Shown: positions 7,125 through 8,271 of the stretch, piece by piece
Numbering within the stretch: position 1 is the first letter of the stretch
Layout of the letters: the number at the start of each line of letters is the position of its first letter
NCBI GenBank assembly: GCA_021804705.1
Contig: JAJZHC010000056.1
Span: 1-8,271, forward strand
Origin: Pseudomonadota bacterium
GTDB lineage: Bacteria > Pseudomonadota > Gammaproteobacteria > Burkholderiales > Ferrovaceae
Reading direction: 5' to 3'
DNA length: 8,271 nucleotides
Notes under the pieces: model-generated
Told to the model about the DNA's origin: nothing
The model's database searches: none
Seen by the model: the letters and a program-made list of their open reading frames with translations, nothing else
Translations under genes and position numbers: made by a program

Positions 7125-7639
7125 GGTTCTGGAGGACGATTGACCATGGGAGCAGGAACGACTGCGCCCGCAGGCTGGGGGGCTTCTTGTTGCGCACTGC
7201 CCGCACCATTGGCCACATCGTCGAGGTGCCATACCCAGGCACCAGCCAACGCCAGCGCCAGCAGCAGCAGTGCCGCAATGATCCAGCGCCGGTTGCCCTC
7301 GCGAACCTCGCGAAAAAAAGCCACGCCCTGACTCGGGACCGAAACGGGTTGCACAACCATCAGGCGCGGCACGGCGTCGGGACGCTCGACTTCCAGTGCA
7401 GCAATCAGGGGTGCGGGATCGGATTCCAGAAAACGAGCATAGGTTCGGATCATGGCTCGCACAAACGTCATGTCCGGTAAGACATCGTATTGGCCTTCTT
7501 CAAGCGCGGCGAGTTGTCGGGTGGAAAATCGCAACCGCGTCGATACATCATGAACGGACAGTCCCTTTTTCTGGCGCAGGCCCGATAATTGCTGGCCTAC
7601 GCCCGCCGAAGTAGGATTGGATGGGCTGGTTTCAGTCAT
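7121..7639 (-). CDS. rodZ: RodZ-like membrane-anchored helix-turn-helix protein, short form
   Basis: RodZ links the MreB cytoskeleton to the cell-wall elongation machinery. This 172-residue product has a Cro/Xre-type helix-turn-helix domain at about 13-82 with RodZ-like features (GLRQKKGLSVHDVS, ALEEGQY, FVRAMIRTYARFL). A basic stretch (GNRRW) comes just before a single transmembrane segment at about 119-137. The tail of only 35 Ala/Pro-rich residues faces the periplasm. The usual RodZ C-terminal periplasmic domain (DUF4115) is absent; E. coli RodZ has 337 residues. There is no room for it, because ispG starts in the stop codon, so a frameshift is not the explanation. The start at 7639 overlaps the rlmN stop as ATGA and gives a plausible N-terminus; a longer in-frame version from 7708 would sit inside rlmN. 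Family assignment is by domain layout and position upstream of ispG; it could be a divergent HTH membrane protein. Confidence 0.82.
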   Translation of the reverse strand: MTETSPSNPTSAGVGQQLSGLRQKKGLSVHDVSTRLRFSTRQLAALEEGQYDVLPDMTFVRAMIRTYARFLESDPAPLIAALEVERPDAVPRLMVVQPVSVPSQGVAFFREVREGNRRWIIAALLLLALALAGAWVWHLDDVANGAGSAQQEAPQPAGAVVPAPMVNRPPEP

Positions 7640-8271
7640 GCGATCAGATTTGGGATTTGAACGTTGCGGCGACTTTTGTCGACCACCTGCCCTGCAAGCT
7701 GGCCGCATGCAGCATCGATGTCGTCACCGCGGGTTTTACGCACGGTCACGACAAAGCCAGCCTGCATCAGAATATCGCGAAAACGTCGTACGGCTTCTGG
7801 GCGTGACCGCTGGTACCCCGAATCAGGAAAGGGATTGAAAGGTATCAGGTTGAACTTGCAGGAAACGTCTGCAACGCAGGCAATCAACTGGCGCGCATGT
7901 GCTTCGGAATCGTTGACGCCATCGAGCAGCACATATTCGAAGGTCACGAAGTCACGGGGCCCCGCCTCCAGGTAACGACGGCAGGCTGCCATTAGTTCCT
8001 GTATGGGGTATTTTTGATTGATGGGCACGAGAACATCGCGCAACGCGTCCGTTGGTGCATGCAGCGAAACAGCCAGTGCCACTGGTGCCCGTTCCCGCAA
8101 CCGTTCCAACGCAGGCAACACCCCCGAAGTGGACAGGGTTACGCGACGACGGGACAATCCATAGCCAAAATCGTCGAGCAGGATATCGATGCCCTTCACC
8201 ACCGCATCGTAGTTGAGCAGGGGTTCGCCCATGCCCATCAATACCACGTTGCTGATGATGCGCTCGCCTTT
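7636..8271 (-). CDS. rlmN: Dual-specificity 23S rRNA/tRNA adenine C2 methyltransferase RlmN, C-terminal 211 residues (cut by window edge)
   Basis: RlmN is a radical-SAM enzyme that methylates C2 of A2503 in 23S rRNA and of A37 in some tRNAs. The frame is open from the right edge, so the N-terminal domain and the CxxxCxxC iron-sulfur motif lie outside. Of the visible 211 residues, LMGMGEPLLN (11-20) is the SAM-binding GEP motif, TLSTSG (45-50) and VSLHAPTD (68-75) are core radical-SAM strands, NLIPFNPFP (141-149) follows, and TRGDDIDAACGQLAG (180-194) carries the catalytic Cys at fragment position 189, equivalent to E. coli Cys355. The C-terminus (NVQIPNLIA) is complete. The stop TGA overlaps the rodZ start. 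In many betaproteobacteria a pilF/pilW-type TPR gene stands between rlmN and rodZ; here none does. Confidence 0.97.
   Translation of the reverse strand, partial: KGERIISNVVLMGMGEPLLNYDAVVKGIDILLDDFGYGLSRRRVTLSTSGVLPALERLRERAPVALAVSLHAPTDALRDVLVPINQKYPIQELMAACRRYLEAGPRDFVTFEYVLLDGVNDSEAHARQLIACVADVSCKFNLIPFNPFPDSGYQRSRPEAVRRFRDILMQAGFVVTVRKTRGDDIDAACGQLAGQVVDKSRRNVQIPNLIA

Noticed and set aside
7124..7232. N-terminal extension of ispG by 36 residues
   Set aside because: The extension overlaps rodZ in another frame, is Arg/Cys/Ser-rich and unlike any IspG N-terminus. The ATGA overlap at 7124 is the better start.
7131..7331. Plus-strand GGAGG followed by an ATG at 7146 and 61 open codons
   Set aside because: The Shine-Dalgarno-like sequence looks good, but the frame is antisense to rodZ, Cys/Ser/Ala-rich and without similarity to a known small protein. 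No promoter is seen upstream.
1..8271. Search for mobile elements, CRISPR repeats, tRNA genes, riboswitches or a novel gene system
   Set aside because: The window is almost fully covered by conserved housekeeping genes with consistent direction and spacing. I saw no direct repeats, terminal inverted repeats or transposase, and no gap larger than 91 bases.

Overview
This window is a stretch of housekeeping chromosome in which every recognisable gene lies on the minus strand, so transcription runs from right to left. The order, in the direction of transcription, is rlmN (3' part only), rodZ-like, ispG, hisS, yfgM, bamB, der, hfq, hflX (5' part only). This order, the long form of IspG (417 residues), the Hfq rim sequence RKEH and the Asn-Lys-x-Glu G4 motif in the first Der GTPase domain all point to a betaproteobacterium of moderately high GC content. 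I cannot name the genus from the sequence alone.

Region by region: 8271-7636 holds the C-terminal part of the 23S rRNA/tRNA methyltransferase RlmN. 7639-7121 encodes a membrane-anchored helix-turn-helix protein that looks like RodZ but lacks the usual C-terminal periplasmic domain. 7124-5871 is ispG (isoprenoid synthesis, MEP pathway) and 5867-4605 is hisS (histidyl-tRNA synthetase). 4595-3963 is yfgM and 3966-2773 is bamB, both envelope-biogenesis factors. 2759-1350 is der (ribosome-assembly GTPase). A 91-bp AT-rich gap (1259-1349) carries a good sigma-70-like promoter and a hairpin around the hfq ribosome binding site. It is followed by hfq (1258-1016) and hflX (1008 to the left edge).

The genes from rlmN to der are packed with 4-base ATGA overlaps or gaps of at most 13 bases. 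They look like one transcript with strong translational coupling, and several starts have no clear Shine-Dalgarno sequence. hfq-hflX can probably also be transcribed separately from the promoter in the gap. The shared theme is growth housekeeping: translation and ribosome assembly (rlmN, hisS, der, hflX), envelope building (rodZ, yfgM, bamB, and ispG for the lipid carrier) and RNA regulation (hfq).

I found no mobile element, CRISPR array, tRNA, rRNA or defence system, and no evidence of an undescribed multi-gene system. The points most worth a second look are the short RodZ, its direct junction with rlmN, and the hairpins over the hfq and bamB ribosome binding sites.
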